Position numbers and translations under genes: made by a program. This document shows positions 43,783 to 53,205 of a DNA stretch of 64,000 nucleotides, piece by piece. This stretch comes from Halobacterium hubeiense (GTDB lineage Archaea; Halobacteriota; Halobacteria; Halobacteriales; Halobacteriaceae). A model generated the notes under the pieces. It worked only from the letters and a program-made list of their open reading frames with translations. It had not been told where the DNA came from and did not search any database. Where the stretch lies: contig NZ_LN831302.1 of the NCBI RefSeq assembly GCF_001488575.1, positions 1 through 64,000 of the forward strand, written 5' to 3'. Position 1 is the stretch's first letter; each line of letters starts with the position of its first letter.

Positions 43783-45543
43783 ATGCCCACGGACGTCGAG
43801 CGATGGAAGGACGAGGTCTACGGTAACGAGATCCGGGAGCATCTCTTCCGGTTCGCCGAGGAGGGGTGGGACGCCATCCCCGACGACGAGGAGGACGCGT
43901 GGTTCGAGCGCTTCAAGTGGTGGGGGCTGTACCACCAGCGGAAGGGCCAGGAGAGCTACTTCATGATGCGCATCGGGACGCCGAACGGCGTCCTCGAACC
44001 CGGCCAGCTCCGAACGGTCGCCGAAATCGCCGACGAGTACGCCCGCGGCCCGGTCGACAATCCGGAGTTCGGCGCGGCGTACTGCGACTGGACGACCCGC
44101 CAGTCGATTCAGCTCCACTGGATCAAACTGGAGGACGTGCCGGATATCTTCGAGAAGCTCGAGGCCAACGACCTCACGACCCAGCAGGCGTGTGGTGACT
44201 CGTGGCGGAACATCGTCGGCTGCCCGGTCGCCGGGAAGGACACCCACGAGCACATCGACGCGTGGCCGGTCGCCGAGGAGCTCCACGAGACGTTCAAGGG
44301 CAACGACGACTACGCGAACCTCCCGCGGAAGTGGAAGGTCTCCGTGACGGGCTGCGACCAGGGCTGCGGCCAGGGCGACATCAACGACCTCGCCTTCGAG
44401 CCCGCCGAGAAGCACGGCGAACTCGGCTTCAACGTCCGCATCGGCGGCGGGCTCTCCCGGAAGGAGCCGCGCCTCGCTCGCGACGTCGACATCTGGGTGC
44501 CCGAGGAGAAGGCCACAGACATCGCGGCGGCCGTGACGGAGCTGTTCAACGACCACGGCGACCGCGAGGACCGCTACAACGCCCGCATCAAGTTCCTCGT
44601 CGACGAGTGGGGCGTCGACAAGGTCCGCCGCGTCCTCCAGGAGGACTACACCGACTGGGACCTCGAAACGGCGGGCGACGACCTCCGCGACCAGTACACG
44701 TACAACGCGGGCGGCCACGAGCACGGCGACCACGTCGGCGTCCACGAGCAGCCCGACGGCAACTACTACGTCGGCCTGAACGTGCTGGTCGGCCGGCAGG
44801 GCGTCGAGGACGTCTACGAGCTCGCCGACCTCGCTGAGGAGTACGGCAGCGGCGAGGTCCGGCTCACGCAGCGACAGAACGTCATCGTGACGGACATCCC
44901 CGAGGAGAAACTGGACGACTTCCTCGCGGAGGACCTCTTAGAGGATTACTCGCCGGACCCCCACCCGTTCATGCGGGGCTCCATCGCGTGTACGGGCACC
45001 GAGTTCTGCTCGCTGTCCATCGTGGAGACGAAGAACCGCCAGGTGCGGTACGCGCGCTGGTTCAAGGAGAACGTCGACGTCCCGGAGGGCGTGACGGACT
45101 TCCACATCCACCTCTCGGGCTGCACGGCGTCGTGTGCGCAGCCCCAGATTGCGGACATCAGCCTCCGCGGGATGAAGACCCGCAAGGACGGCGAACCCGT
45201 CGAAGCCCTCGACATCGGGCTGGGCGGCGGGCTCGGCGAGAACCCCCACTTCGCGGAGTGGGTGGAGATGCGCGTGCCCGCCGACGAGGTTCCGGGGTAC
45301 ATCCAGAACTTACTCGGGACCTACGAGGACCAGCGCCAGGACGGCGAGACGTTCCGTGACTTCATCCAGCGCCAAGAGGAGGACGCGCTCCAGGAGCTCG
45401 CGGACCCCGAGGAGACGGACTACGACGACCCCTACATGCACAACACGAAGATGACGTGGTACCCGTACGCGGACGACGACGACATGGGTGACAGCCCCGC
45501 GCCGACGAACGGCGAGGGCGAACCCATCTCCGCGGACGACTGA
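43783..45543 (+). CDS. Ferredoxin-dependent nitrite/sulfite reductase
   Basis: A 586-aa siroheme-[4Fe-4S] enzyme with the duplicated fold. N-terminal ferredoxin-like half with RQSIQLHWIKLEDVPD; first sulfite-reductase-type domain with SVTGCDQGCGQGDIND; second half with RLTQRQNVIVTDIP; cluster cysteines CTGTEFC and CTASC in HIHLSGCTASCAQPQIADIS. Assimilatory nitrite and sulfite reductases of this family cannot be told apart by eye. No nitrate reductase genes are adjacent. It starts with ATG 43783 after MPTDVERWKDEVYG. Confidence 0.88.
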   Translation: MPTDVERWKDEVYGNEIREHLFRFAEEGWDAIPDDEEDAWFERFKWWGLYHQRKGQESYFMMRIGTPNGVLEPGQLRTVAEIADEYARGPVDNPEFGAAYCDWTTRQSIQLHWIKLEDVPDIFEKLEANDLTTQQACGDSWRNIVGCPVAGKDTHEHIDAWPVAEELHETFKGNDDYANLPRKWKVSVTGCDQGCGQGDINDLAFEPAEKHGELGFNVRIGGGLSRKEPRLARDVDIWVPEEKATDIAAAVTELFNDHGDREDRYNARIKFLVDEWGVDKVRRVLQEDYTDWDLETAGDDLRDQYTYNAGGHEHGDHVGVHEQPDGNYYVGLNVLVGRQGVEDVYELADLAEEYGSGEVRLTQRQNVIVTDIPEEKLDDFLAEDLLEDYSPDPHPFMRGSIACTGTEFCSLSIVETKNRQVRYARWFKENVDVPEGVTDFHIHLSGCTASCAQPQIADISLRGMKTRKDGEPVEALDIGLGGGLGENPHFAEWVEMRVPADEVPGYIQNLLGTYEDQRQDGETFRDFIQRQEEDALQELADPEETDYDDPYMHNTKMTWYPYADDDDMGDSPAPTNGEGEPISADD

Positions 45544-45608
45544 CCGCGCTCGCGTTCTGCTGGTGCCGCTGTCGAAACACCCACGGGGCTGTCCCGCGTT
45601 CGCCCTCC

Positions 45609-45878
45609 ATGGCCGACCGCATCATCAAGGTCAACGCGTACACGACGTTCAACCTCCTCGACGGCGAGGCGGAGGGCCACGGCTGGACCGAGGAGGCGCT
45701 GGCCGTGCTCAACGTCACGACCGACGACGGCGACGTCCTCCTGGAACTCGAACTGGACAACACCGACACGGAGCGCGTGCCGGCCCACGCAGAGCGCGCG
45801 ACCCTCTCCCCCGAGCAGGCCCGCGAACTCGCCGGGGAACTGGAGTCGTACGCCGACCGCGCGGAGAGCGACGAGTAG
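45609..45878 (+). CDS. DUF6360-type haloarchaeal protein
   Basis: An 89-aa protein: MADRIIKVNAYTTFNLLDGE, AEGHGWTEEALAVLNVTTDD, then LELDNTDTERVPAHAERATL and SPEQARELAGELESYADRAE. I recognise it as the small haloarchaeal DUF6360 family. Function unknown. It abuts the convergent beta-CASP gene with no gap. Confidence 0.75.
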   Translation: MADRIIKVNAYTTFNLLDGEAEGHGWTEEALAVLNVTTDDGDVLLELELDNTDTERVPAHAERATLSPEQARELAGELESYADRAESDE

Positions 45879-47129
45879 CTACACCGTAATCGTGGGGCCG
45901 CGGTCGGGCGCGCTCGCGTCGAAGCCGTCCGCGCGCAGCTGCTCGGCGAACCACTCGCAGCGGTCGCCGTGGTTGACCAGCACCTCGCTGCCGCGGTAGT
46001 CGTCGAGGAACGTCCGGAGGCCCTCGCGGTCGGCGTGCGCGGAGAAGTCGTAGCTGTTGACGCGCGCGGCGACGCGGAGGTGGCGGCCGTCGATTTCCGC
46101 GCTCCCGGTGTCCAGCAGTTCCCGGCCGGGCGTCCCCTCGACCTGATACCCCGTGAGCGCGAGTTCGTGCTGGGGGTTGCCCGCGATCTCGGGGACGTAC
46201 GTCATCGCGGGGCCGCCCGAGAGCATCCCCGCGGTGGTGACGATGGCCGTGGGCTTGTCGGCGATGCGCTTGCGCTGGCCGTTTCTCGTGGACTTGTTGA
46301 GGAAGCGCGCGTGGCCGCGAGCCGCTTGGAACGCGTCGGCGTCCCGGAGGAACTCGCTGGTCTGCGTGAACCGCTCGGTGACGGCGACGCCCATGCCGTC
46401 CACGTAGCAGGGGATGTCGTGGGCGGCACACACCATGAACAGCTCCTGCGTGCGCCCGACCGCGAACGCGGGGACGACGGCGGTACCGCCGCCGCGAATC
46501 GTCTCCGCGACGGAGGTGGCGAACGCGTCCTCGATGCTCGCGCGGTCGTCCCGGGTCACGTCCGCGTACGTGGCTTCGGTAATCACCACGTCGGCGTCGG
46601 GGCGGGCGGTCGTGCCGGCGAGCAGGCGCTGGTCCTCCGTGTTGAAGTCCGCCGTGTAGAGCAGCCGCGTGTCGCCGTCGTCCACGAGGACGTGCGCGCT
46701 CCCGGGGATGTGGCCGGCGTCGTACAGCGTGACTTCGTAGCCGGCGGCTTCGAACGTCTCCTGGTAGCCGTGGGTCTCCGAGACTTCGCCGAGCGCCGCG
46801 ACTTCCGCGCGCGTGAACGGGCAGTCGTAGCGGCCGCCGCGCTCGCCGCCGCCCTGTAGCTTGAGCGTGTCCTGCGCGAGCAGGCGCGTGAGGTCCCGCG
46901 TCGGCGGCGTCCAGTGAATCGGCGGGCGACGCGTGCCGGCGACGAGCGCGGGGACGGCGCCGGCGTGGTCGAGGTGGCCGTGGCTGACGACGACGGCGTC
47001 GGGGGCGACGTCTTCGGGGTAGCCCGGAGGCGTCCCGGGCTTCATCCCGTAGTCGAGCAGCAGCGAGTCGTCGACGAGAATCGCGCTGCGCCCGACCTCG
47101 CGCGCGCCGCCGAGAAACCGCAAGTCCAT
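45879..47129 (-). CDS. Beta-CASP metallo-beta-lactamase ribonuclease
   Basis: A 416-aa protein of the CPSF/RNase J-like group. Metallo-beta-lactamase motifs SHGHLDHAG, AGHIPGSAH and TADFN. The beta-CASP domain has FAVGRTQELFM and VTTAGMLSGGPAM. Late motif FSAHADREGL and end VNHGDRCEWFAEQLRADG. Probably an RNA endo- or exonuclease in mRNA processing. No N-terminal KH domains, so it is the short class. Length is near 410-450 usual for this class. Confidence 0.9.
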   Translation of the reverse strand: MDLRFLGGAREVGRSAILVDDSLLLDYGMKPGTPPGYPEDVAPDAVVVSHGHLDHAGAVPALVAGTRRPPIHWTPPTRDLTRLLAQDTLKLQGGGERGGRYDCPFTRAEVAALGEVSETHGYQETFEAAGYEVTLYDAGHIPGSAHVLVDDGDTRLLYTADFNTEDQRLLAGTTARPDADVVITEATYADVTRDDRASIEDAFATSVAETIRGGGTAVVPAFAVGRTQELFMVCAAHDIPCYVDGMGVAVTERFTQTSEFLRDADAFQAARGHARFLNKSTRNGQRKRIADKPTAIVTTAGMLSGGPAMTYVPEIAGNPQHELALTGYQVEGTPGRELLDTGSAEIDGRHLRVAARVNSYDFSAHADREGLRTFLDDYRGSEVLVNHGDRCEWFAEQLRADGFDASAPDRGPTITV

Positions 47130-47245
47130 GCCCCGCGGTAGGGGCGCGCGGCGTTTGGCTCCGTCGGTCCACGCGGGGTGGCGGCCGGCGGACCGTTGGA
47201 ACTCCTCGTGTTACGGTTCGCGGAGCCACCCCCTAACCGCTTTCA

Positions 47246-47300
47246 CGAATATGTTCGGTTGCTTTCCCGTACTCTGGTACCGTGCTCGGCGGTTTACGTG
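47246..47300 (+). promoter_or_regulatory. Promoter element of the halocyanin gene
   Basis: CGAATATGTTCG (47246-47257) is a CGAA-N4-TTCG palindrome. It is followed, 45 nt from its start, by GGTTTACGTG (47291-47300), a TATA-like box about 32 nt ahead of the ATG. A very similar block precedes nosZ at 47936-47990. NarO of Haloferax is reported to bind CGAA-N4-TTCG upstream of denitrification genes, so anaerobic control is likely (inference). Confidence 0.7.
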
Positions 47301-47332
47301 TCCGCACCCCTGACCGGCGAAGTGAGGCAAAC

Positions 47333-47818
47333 ATGGACGAGTACTACTCGCGGAGACGGTTCCTCGCAAGCACTGCTGTCGTCGGTGCCGCGGCGCTCGC
47401 CGGCTGTTCCGGCGGCGGTGGCGGTGACGGCGGTGGCGACGGCGGCGGCGAGGAGACGACCGAGGCACAGACCACGGAGTCCGGCGGCAGCAGCGGCGGC
47501 GAGAACGTCGTGCAGGTGGGGCCGGGCGGCCAGCTCGTGTTCGAGCCCGAGGAGATCACGGTCTCGACGGGCGACACCGTCACGTGGGAGTTCGCCAGTC
47601 CGAGCCACAACGTCTGCGCGTACCCCGAGATGAACGACGAGGTCTCCATCCCCGACGGCGCCTCCGGGTTCGGGACGATGGAGCAGGGCGGCGACTCGTT
47701 CGCGCTCGTCTCGCAGGGCGAGACCTACGAGCACACGTTCGAGACGCCCGGCGAGTACACGTACGTCTGCGTCCCCCACGTGGGGTCGGACATGATCGGC
47801 ACGGTCATCGTCGAGTAG
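47333..47818 (+). CDS. Halocyanin (blue-copper lipoprotein)
   Basis: A 161-aa secreted electron carrier. Tat signal RRRFLAST, lipobox LAGCSG (Cys about 24), a Gly/Thr/Glu-rich linker (25-60), and a plastocyanin-type domain. Copper ligands: His in PSHNV, then Cys-His-Met in CVPHVGSDM. ATG 47333 chosen; longer upstream reading covers the promoter box. Directly upstream of nosZ with a matching promoter, so a likely electron donor to N2O reductase. Confidence 0.92.
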   Translation: MDEYYSRRRFLASTAVVGAAALAGCSGGGGGDGGGDGGGEETTEAQTTESGGSSGGENVVQVGPGGQLVFEPEEITVSTGDTVTWEFASPSHNVCAYPEMNDEVSIPDGASGFGTMEQGGDSFALVSQGETYEHTFETPGEYTYVCVPHVGSDMIGTVIVE

Positions 47819-47935
47819 GTGTCTCGGGCCGTCGCGCGCGACCGAACCACGTCTCGTTTTCGCCCGGAGCGGCGGTGTCTGCGAACGAGCAGTCGGTGGT
47901 CCGTCGCCGACGCAGTTCTGGGGTCGTGGGCCCGC

Positions 47936-47990
47936 AGAACATGTTCGCTCGTATTCCCGGCTTCCGGTAGCCTGCTCGGCGGTTTACGTG
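47936..47990 (+). promoter_or_regulatory. Promoter element of nosZ
   Basis: AGAACATGTTCG (47936-47947), then GGTTTACGTG (47981-47990) at the same 45-nt spacing as in front of halocyanin. The two 55-nt blocks are identical at about 43 positions by my count, with the last 18 nt (TGCTCGGCGGTTTACGTG) exact. Confidence 0.7.
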
Positions 47991-48017
47991 GGTGAGTCGC
48001 CGAGCAGCGACGTGAGG

Positions 48018-50015
48018 ATGACCGACGACACGACCGACGCCGACGGCGACGCGCTCGACCCCGACGAGGTGGTCGAGCGACACGAGAACCAACTCGACGA
48101 CCTCCTCGCGGAGGTCGACGAACCGACCCCCGCCGAGGACGACTCGACGACGCTGGAACTGGCGGGCTTGGAGCTTTCGCGGCGCGACTTCGTGAAGGCC
48201 GGCGCCGCGACCGGCGCGATGGCGGGACTGGCCGGCTGTTCGGGCAACATCGGCGGCGGCTCGAACAACACCACGTCGTCGCCGTCGGGCTCGTCGACGC
48301 CCGACCACAAGGTAGCGCCGGGCGAACACGACGAGTACTACGGCTTCTGGTCGGGCGGGCAGTCCGGCGAGATTCGCGTCATCGGCATCCCGTCGATGCG
48401 CGAGCTGATGCGCGTCCCCGTGTTCAACACGGAGGCCGGCCGCGGCTACGGCTACGACGACCAGACCACGGAGATGCTGGAGGAGGCCGGCGACCTCACG
48501 TGGGGTGACAACCACCACCCGGTGCTGTCGGAGACCGACGGCGACTACGACGGCGAGTACCTCTGGGTGAACGACAAGGCCAACGGCCGCATCGCCCGCG
48601 TGAACCTGAAGTACTTCGAGACGGACGCCATCACGAACGTCCCGAACACGCAGGCCATCCACGGCTGTTCGGTGCAGAGCCCGGACACGGGGTACGTCTT
48701 CGGGAACGGCGAGTTCCGCACGCCGCTGCCCAACGACGGCCGCGACCTCGACAACCCCGACGAGTACGTGTCGCTGTTCTCCGCCATCGACCCCGAGACG
48801 ATGGAGACCGAGTGGCAGGTCAAGGTCGACGGCAACCTCGACATCGTGGACACCGACAAGGACGGCCGCTGGGCGATCTCGTCGGCGTACAACGACGAGG
48901 GCGGGGTCACCGTCTCGGAGATGACTCGCGACGACCGTGACTTCGTGAAGGCCTTCGACGTGCCCGCCATCGAGGAGGCCGTCGAGGCCGGCGAGTACGA
49001 GGAGGTCAACGGCGTGCCCGTCGTGGACGGTACGCAGGACAGCTCGCTGAATCAGGGCGACAGCCCCATCGTGCGGTACATCCCGACGCCGAAGAGCCCG
49101 CACTGCGTGGAGGTCGGGCCGAACGGCGACTACGCGTTCGTCGCCGGGAAGCTCTCCCCGACGGTCACCATCATCGACATCGACGCGCTCGACTCGTCCA
49201 GCGACCCCGAGGACGTCGTCGCCGGCCGGCCGAAGGTCGGCCTCGGCCCGCTGCACACGACCTTCGACGGGAACGGCCACGCGTACACGTCGCTGTTCAT
49301 CGACTCGCAGGCCGTCAAGTGGGACATCGAGGCGGCCGTGGAAGCCGAACAGGGCTCGACCGACCCCGTCATCGAGAAGCAGGACGTCCACTACAACCCC
49401 GGCCACATCCAGGCCGTCGAGGCGATGACGACCGACCCCGACGGCGAGTGGCTGGTGAGCCTGAACAAGCTCTCGAAGGACCGCTTCCTGCCGGTCGGCC
49501 CCATCCACCCGGACAACGACCAGCTCATCCACATCGGGCAGGGCGAGAAGGAGATGGAGCTGGTCGCCGACCACCCCGCGTATCCGGAGCCCCACGACTG
49601 CGTGTTCGCGCACCGTGACAAGCTCGACCCCGCGACGACGTGGGACAAGAGCGACTACGAGGGCGAGAAGGAGTTCGTCACGCAGGAGAACTCTCGCGTC
49701 GAGCGCACGGGCGAGCGCTCCGTGGACGTGAAGACCTCGTCGATGCGCTCGGAGTACGGCCTCAAGGACTTCACCGTCAAGGAGGGCGACGAGGTGACGC
49801 TCACGGTGACGAACATCGAGGGCGTCCGCGACGTCATCCACGGGGTCGCCATCCCCGACCACGACGTCCACCTCTCCATCGCGCCCCAGGACACCCGCGA
49901 GGCGACGTTCACCGCGGACGAGCCGGGCGTCTACTGGATCTACTGTACGTACTTCTGCAGCGCGCTCCACCTGGAGATGCGCTCGCGGATGCTCGTGGAA
50001 CCGCGCGACGACTGA
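48018..50015 (+). CDS. nosZ: Nitrous-oxide reductase
   Basis: A 665-aa enzyme reducing N2O to N2. About 50 acidic residues come before the Tat motif SRRDFVKAGAATG and a lipobox-like LAGCSG, so the mature protein may be lipid-anchored. The beta-propeller holds the CuZ site (His-rich blocks near DNHHPV, IHGCSV, SPHCVEVG, GLGPLHTTF, HYNPGHIQ, EPHDCVF), and the C-terminal cupredoxin holds CuA in YCTYFCSALHLEM. ATG 48018 is preferred to GTG 47988, which overlaps the promoter box. First of a likely nosZ-(nosB)-D-F-Y transcript. Confidence 0.95.
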   Translation: MTDDTTDADGDALDPDEVVERHENQLDDLLAEVDEPTPAEDDSTTLELAGLELSRRDFVKAGAATGAMAGLAGCSGNIGGGSNNTTSSPSGSSTPDHKVAPGEHDEYYGFWSGGQSGEIRVIGIPSMRELMRVPVFNTEAGRGYGYDDQTTEMLEEAGDLTWGDNHHPVLSETDGDYDGEYLWVNDKANGRIARVNLKYFETDAITNVPNTQAIHGCSVQSPDTGYVFGNGEFRTPLPNDGRDLDNPDEYVSLFSAIDPETMETEWQVKVDGNLDIVDTDKDGRWAISSAYNDEGGVTVSEMTRDDRDFVKAFDVPAIEEAVEAGEYEEVNGVPVVDGTQDSSLNQGDSPIVRYIPTPKSPHCVEVGPNGDYAFVAGKLSPTVTIIDIDALDSSSDPEDVVAGRPKVGLGPLHTTFDGNGHAYTSLFIDSQAVKWDIEAAVEAEQGSTDPVIEKQDVHYNPGHIQAVEAMTTDPDGEWLVSLNKLSKDRFLPVGPIHPDNDQLIHIGQGEKEMELVADHPAYPEPHDCVFAHRDKLDPATTWDKSDYEGEKEFVTQENSRVERTGERSVDVKTSSMRSEYGLKDFTVKEGDEVTLTVTNIEGVRDVIHGVAIPDHDVHLSIAPQDTREATFTADEPGVYWIYCTYFCSALHLEMRSRMLVEPRDD

Positions 50016-50147
50016 CCGACCGCTGTCTGTCATCCACTCGACGGCCATCGGCGGCCGCCCGGGGTCGCCGGCACGCTCGCCGTGTCGGCGCGGCCCGCGG
50101 CGGTCGCAACCGGTGGTTCGTCGCGCGAACCCCGGGCAGGTGACACC

Positions 50148-50855
50148 ATGGACTACGAGATTCCCGACCCGTCGGCGTTCCGCGAGCTGCGGCGGGCGCT
50201 CCCGCTGGCAGCGGCGGCGCTGTTCGTTGCGGCGCTGTTCTTCCCGATGTGGCGAATCGCCGTGGACGCGGTGCAGTACCCCTCCACGACGCTGCACCTC
50301 GAACTGTACGCCTACCCCCGCATCGCGGGCGACTACGCGGAGATGGCGAACCTCAACAAGTACATCGGGTTCTACTACCCCGACCCGGTGTACTGGCAGC
50401 CGAACTACGAGCCCCACCCGTACGCCGTGGACGTGCCGGAGTGGTCGCTGGGGCCGCTGGCGTTCGTCGCGGTGTCGGCGGCGACGCTGTTCGTCTCGCT
50501 GGCGCCCGACGCCCGCCGGCTGAAGCGCGGGCTGACCGCCCAGCTGGTCGGCACGGCCGTCGTGTTCGGCGTGATGCTCGCGGACATCCAGTACCGGCTG
50601 TATCAGGCCGGCCACACGCTCGACCCGGACGCGCCCGTGATGGGCGTCTCGGGGTTCACGCCGCCACTGTGGGGTCAGTACAAGGTCGCGAACATCACCA
50701 GCCACAGCCGCTTCGGGCTGGGCGCGTACATGGCCGTCGTCGCCGTCGCGCTGCTGGTCGTTGCGTTCTACTTCCGGGACAGCGACGCGACGTTCGGCGA
50801 CCTCGCCGCGCGCGTCACGGGCGGGCGCGCCGGGGACGCGGAGGCCGGGAGGTGA
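50148..50855 (+). CDS. Four-span membrane protein in NosB position
   Basis: A 235-aa protein with spans at about 18-39, 103-122, 132-150 and 188-211. Between spans 1 and 2 is an aromatic-rich outer loop (YAYPRIAGDYAEMANLNKYI, then FYYPDPVYWQPNYEPHPYAV). Clade II nos clusters place a membrane protein, NosB, right after nosZ and before nosD, which matches here; sequence likeness is not proven. AGGTGA lies just before ATG 50148. Probably needed for electron supply or maturation of NosZ (inference). Confidence 0.75.
   Translation: MDYEIPDPSAFRELRRALPLAAAALFVAALFFPMWRIAVDAVQYPSTTLHLELYAYPRIAGDYAEMANLNKYIGFYYPDPVYWQPNYEPHPYAVDVPEWSLGPLAFVAVSAATLFVSLAPDARRLKRGLTAQLVGTAVVFGVMLADIQYRLYQAGHTLDPDAPVMGVSGFTPPLWGQYKVANITSHSRFGLGAYMAVVAVALLVVAFYFRDSDATFGDLAARVTGGRAGDAEAGR
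50848..50855 (+). promoter_or_regulatory. Shine-Dalgarno of nosD
   Basis: GGAGGTGA overlaps the TGA stop of the upstream gene and sits six bases before GTG 50862, which decides the nosD start and couples translation. Confidence 0.65.
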
Positions 50856-50861
50856 CAGCTC

Positions 50862-52253
50862 GTGACTGACCGTCGCACCGAGCGCTGGTTCGCCGCCGTC
50901 GCCGTCGTGCTCCTCGTCGCGAGCGTCGGCGCCGTCGTCGCCGACCCCGGCGGCGAGGCGTCCGGGAGCCCCGAGGTGGCGTTCGACGCGCCGGTGCCCG
51001 CTGAGTACGACTTCGGGCTCTCGGCGGTCGGCGAGCGCGGCGACGGCTACGCGGCCATCGACGGCGAGCGCTACGACACCCTCGCCGCCGCCGTCGGCGC
51101 CGCCGAACCCGGTGACACTGTCGCGGTCCACGGCCACGTCGCCGGCCCCGTCAGCGTCGAGACGCCGAACGTCACCATCGCCGGCGAGTCCCCCTCGCAG
51201 TCGGTCGTCTCGGGCGAGGCCGAGGGCGACATCGTCACCGTCAACGCCAGCGGCGTGACGGTCCGGGACGTCTGGGTGCGCAACGCCGGCTACAGCACCG
51301 CGGACAACGACGCCGCCGTCTGGGTCGCCGCCCCCGACGCCACGCTCGCGGACGCGCGCGTGACGAACACCACGTTCGGCGTCTGGGTGGACGGCGTGCC
51401 CGACGCGACCGTCCGGAACACCACCATCGTCGGCCGCGAGTCCATCGACCGGCTCTCGAACCGCGGGAACGGCGTCCAGCTGTGGCGCGCCAACGACGCC
51501 GAGCTCGCGGACAACCGCATCACGGACGTCCGCGACGGCGTCTACTTCTCGTGGAGCTCCGGCGTCGTCGCGTCGAACAACACGATGTGGAATCTGAGGT
51601 ACGGCGTCCACTACATGTACTCGGACCGCAACCGGCTCGCGAACAACACCGCGTTCGGCAACGACGTCGGCTACGCGCTGATGGTCTCCGACGACCTCGA
51701 AATCGTGGACAACGTCGCCGTCAACAACTCCGGCACGAGCGGCCACGGCGTCCTCGTGAAGGAGGTCGATCACTCCACCATCGCGGGCAACGATTTCGTC
51801 GGCAACGACAACGGCATCTTCGTCTACAACTCCCTGGACGACGCGTTCCGGGACAACCTCGTGCTCGCCAACGACGTCGGCGTCCACCTCACCGCGGGGA
51901 GCGTGGACATGGACGCGTCGGGGAACTCGTTCGTCGACAACGCGGACGCGATGTACGCCGTCGTCGGCGAGCAGGTCGCGTGGAACGCCAGCGACCGCGG
52001 CAACTACTGGAGCGACGCCAGCCCCGTCGACGTCGACCACGACGGCGTCAGCGAGGTGCGCTTCCAGCCCGACGGCACCGTCGAGAACCTCGCGCGCGAG
52101 CACCCCGAGACGCGCGTGTTCGCGTCCAGCCCGGCGTTCGACGCGGTCCGGCTGGCGGGCCGCTCGGTGCCGCTCGTGGACGCGCCCGGCGTCGTCGACC
52201 ACCACCCCCTCGCGACCCCCGCACACGACAACTGGAGGCGATACTATGAGTGA
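50862..52253 (+). CDS. nosD: NosD, copper-site assembly beta-helix protein
   Basis: A 463-aa exported protein. One N-terminal segment (about 8-28, WFAAVAVVLLVASVGAVVAD), then a right-handed beta helix of repeated N-x-x-x-x-N turns (NRITDVRDGVYFSWSSGVVA; NTMWNLRYGVHYMYSDRNRL; NVAVNNSGTSGHGVLVKEVD), and a C-terminal WSDASPVDVDHDGVSEV block. NosD with NosFY supplies sulfur/copper for the CuZ centre. Overlaps nosF by eight bases. Confidence 0.93.
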   Translation: MTDRRTERWFAAVAVVLLVASVGAVVADPGGEASGSPEVAFDAPVPAEYDFGLSAVGERGDGYAAIDGERYDTLAAAVGAAEPGDTVAVHGHVAGPVSVETPNVTIAGESPSQSVVSGEAEGDIVTVNASGVTVRDVWVRNAGYSTADNDAAVWVAAPDATLADARVTNTTFGVWVDGVPDATVRNTTIVGRESIDRLSNRGNGVQLWRANDAELADNRITDVRDGVYFSWSSGVVASNNTMWNLRYGVHYMYSDRNRLANNTAFGNDVGYALMVSDDLEIVDNVAVNNSGTSGHGVLVKEVDHSTIAGNDFVGNDNGIFVYNSLDDAFRDNLVLANDVGVHLTAGSVDMDASGNSFVDNADAMYAVVGEQVAWNASDRGNYWSDASPVDVDHDGVSEVRFQPDGTVENLAREHPETRVFASSPAFDAVRLAGRSVPLVDAPGVVDHHPLATPAHDNWRRYYE

Positions 52254-53205
52254 CCCCGCAATCGACATCCGCGACGCACAGAAGTCCTACGGCACAGTCA
52301 CCGCGCTCGACGGCGCGAGTCTCTCCGTCGAGCGCGGGGAGACGCTCGGGCTCGTCGGCCGCAACGGCGCCGGCAAGACGACGCTGTTCAAGCTGCTCGT
52401 CGGCCACGACACGCCCGACGCGGGCAGCGTCACGGTCGCCGGCCTGCCGCCGTCGGCGGGCACCGCGCTCCGCGAGCGCGTCGGCTATCTCCCCGAGCAC
52501 GCCGGCTTCCCGCCGTCGCTGACGGGCCGCGAGGTGCTGTCGTTCCACGCTCGCGTGCGCGGCGTCCCCGCCGACGCGCGGGACCGCCGCGTCGAGCGCG
52601 TGCTTCGAACGGTCGGCCTCGCGGACGCCGCGGACCGCCGCGTCGGCGGCTACTCGAACGGCATGAACCGCCGGCTCGGGCTCGCGACCGCGCTCGTCGG
52701 CGACCCCGAGGTGCTGTTGCTGGACGAGCCGACCGCCGGCCTCGACCCCGCGGGCGTCGCGGACTTCCACGCCATCGTGGACGCGCTCGCCACCGAGACG
52801 GACGTGACAGTGCTGGTCACCTCCCACGTCCTCCCGGAGATCGAGCGCCTCTGCGACCGCGTCGCGGTCCTCGAAGACGGCGACATCTCCGTCTCGGGGA
52901 GCGTCGACGACCTCCGGCGCGCCGCCGCCGACACCGTCTCCGTGGACGCGACCGTCGCCGGGGACGCGGACGCGGCCGCTGGCGCGCTGGCGACCGAGGA
53001 CGGCGTGGTTCGCGCGTCCGCGGACGGCGCCCGCGTCCACCTCGACTGCGAGCGCGACGCCGTCTTCGACGCGCTGGACGCGCTCCGGGAGGTCGCCGAC
53101 GTCGAATCCGTGGAGGTCACGGAACCCGGCCTCGACGCCGTGTTCCGCGAGGAGGTCGCGGCCGGCGGCGACGTCGCAGTCGAAACGGGGGGTGAGCGGG
53201 CGTGA
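52246..53205 (+). CDS. nosF: NosF, ABC transporter ATPase
   Basis: A 319-aa ATPase. Walker A GRNGAGKTTL, Q-loop GYLPEHAGFPPSLTG, signature YSNGMNRRLGLA (SNGM where SGGM is usual), Walker B LLLDEPTAGLD, H-loop VTSHVLPEIE. A C-terminal 90-residue domain follows. Pairs with NosY. ATG overlaps the nosD end; stop overlaps nosY GTG. Confidence 0.93.
   Translation: MSDPAIDIRDAQKSYGTVTALDGASLSVERGETLGLVGRNGAGKTTLFKLLVGHDTPDAGSVTVAGLPPSAGTALRERVGYLPEHAGFPPSLTGREVLSFHARVRGVPADARDRRVERVLRTVGLADAADRRVGGYSNGMNRRLGLATALVGDPEVLLLDEPTAGLDPAGVADFHAIVDALATETDVTVLVTSHVLPEIERLCDRVAVLEDGDISVSGSVDDLRRAAADTVSVDATVAGDADAAAGALATEDGVVRASADGARVHLDCERDAVFDALDALREVADVESVEVTEPGLDAVFREEVAAGGDVAVETGGERA

Noticed and set aside
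47805-52268. A 1487-codon open frame opposite halocyanin, nosZ, membrane protein and nosD
   Set aside because: Antisense of well-supported nos genes; composition is shadow-like with no domains.
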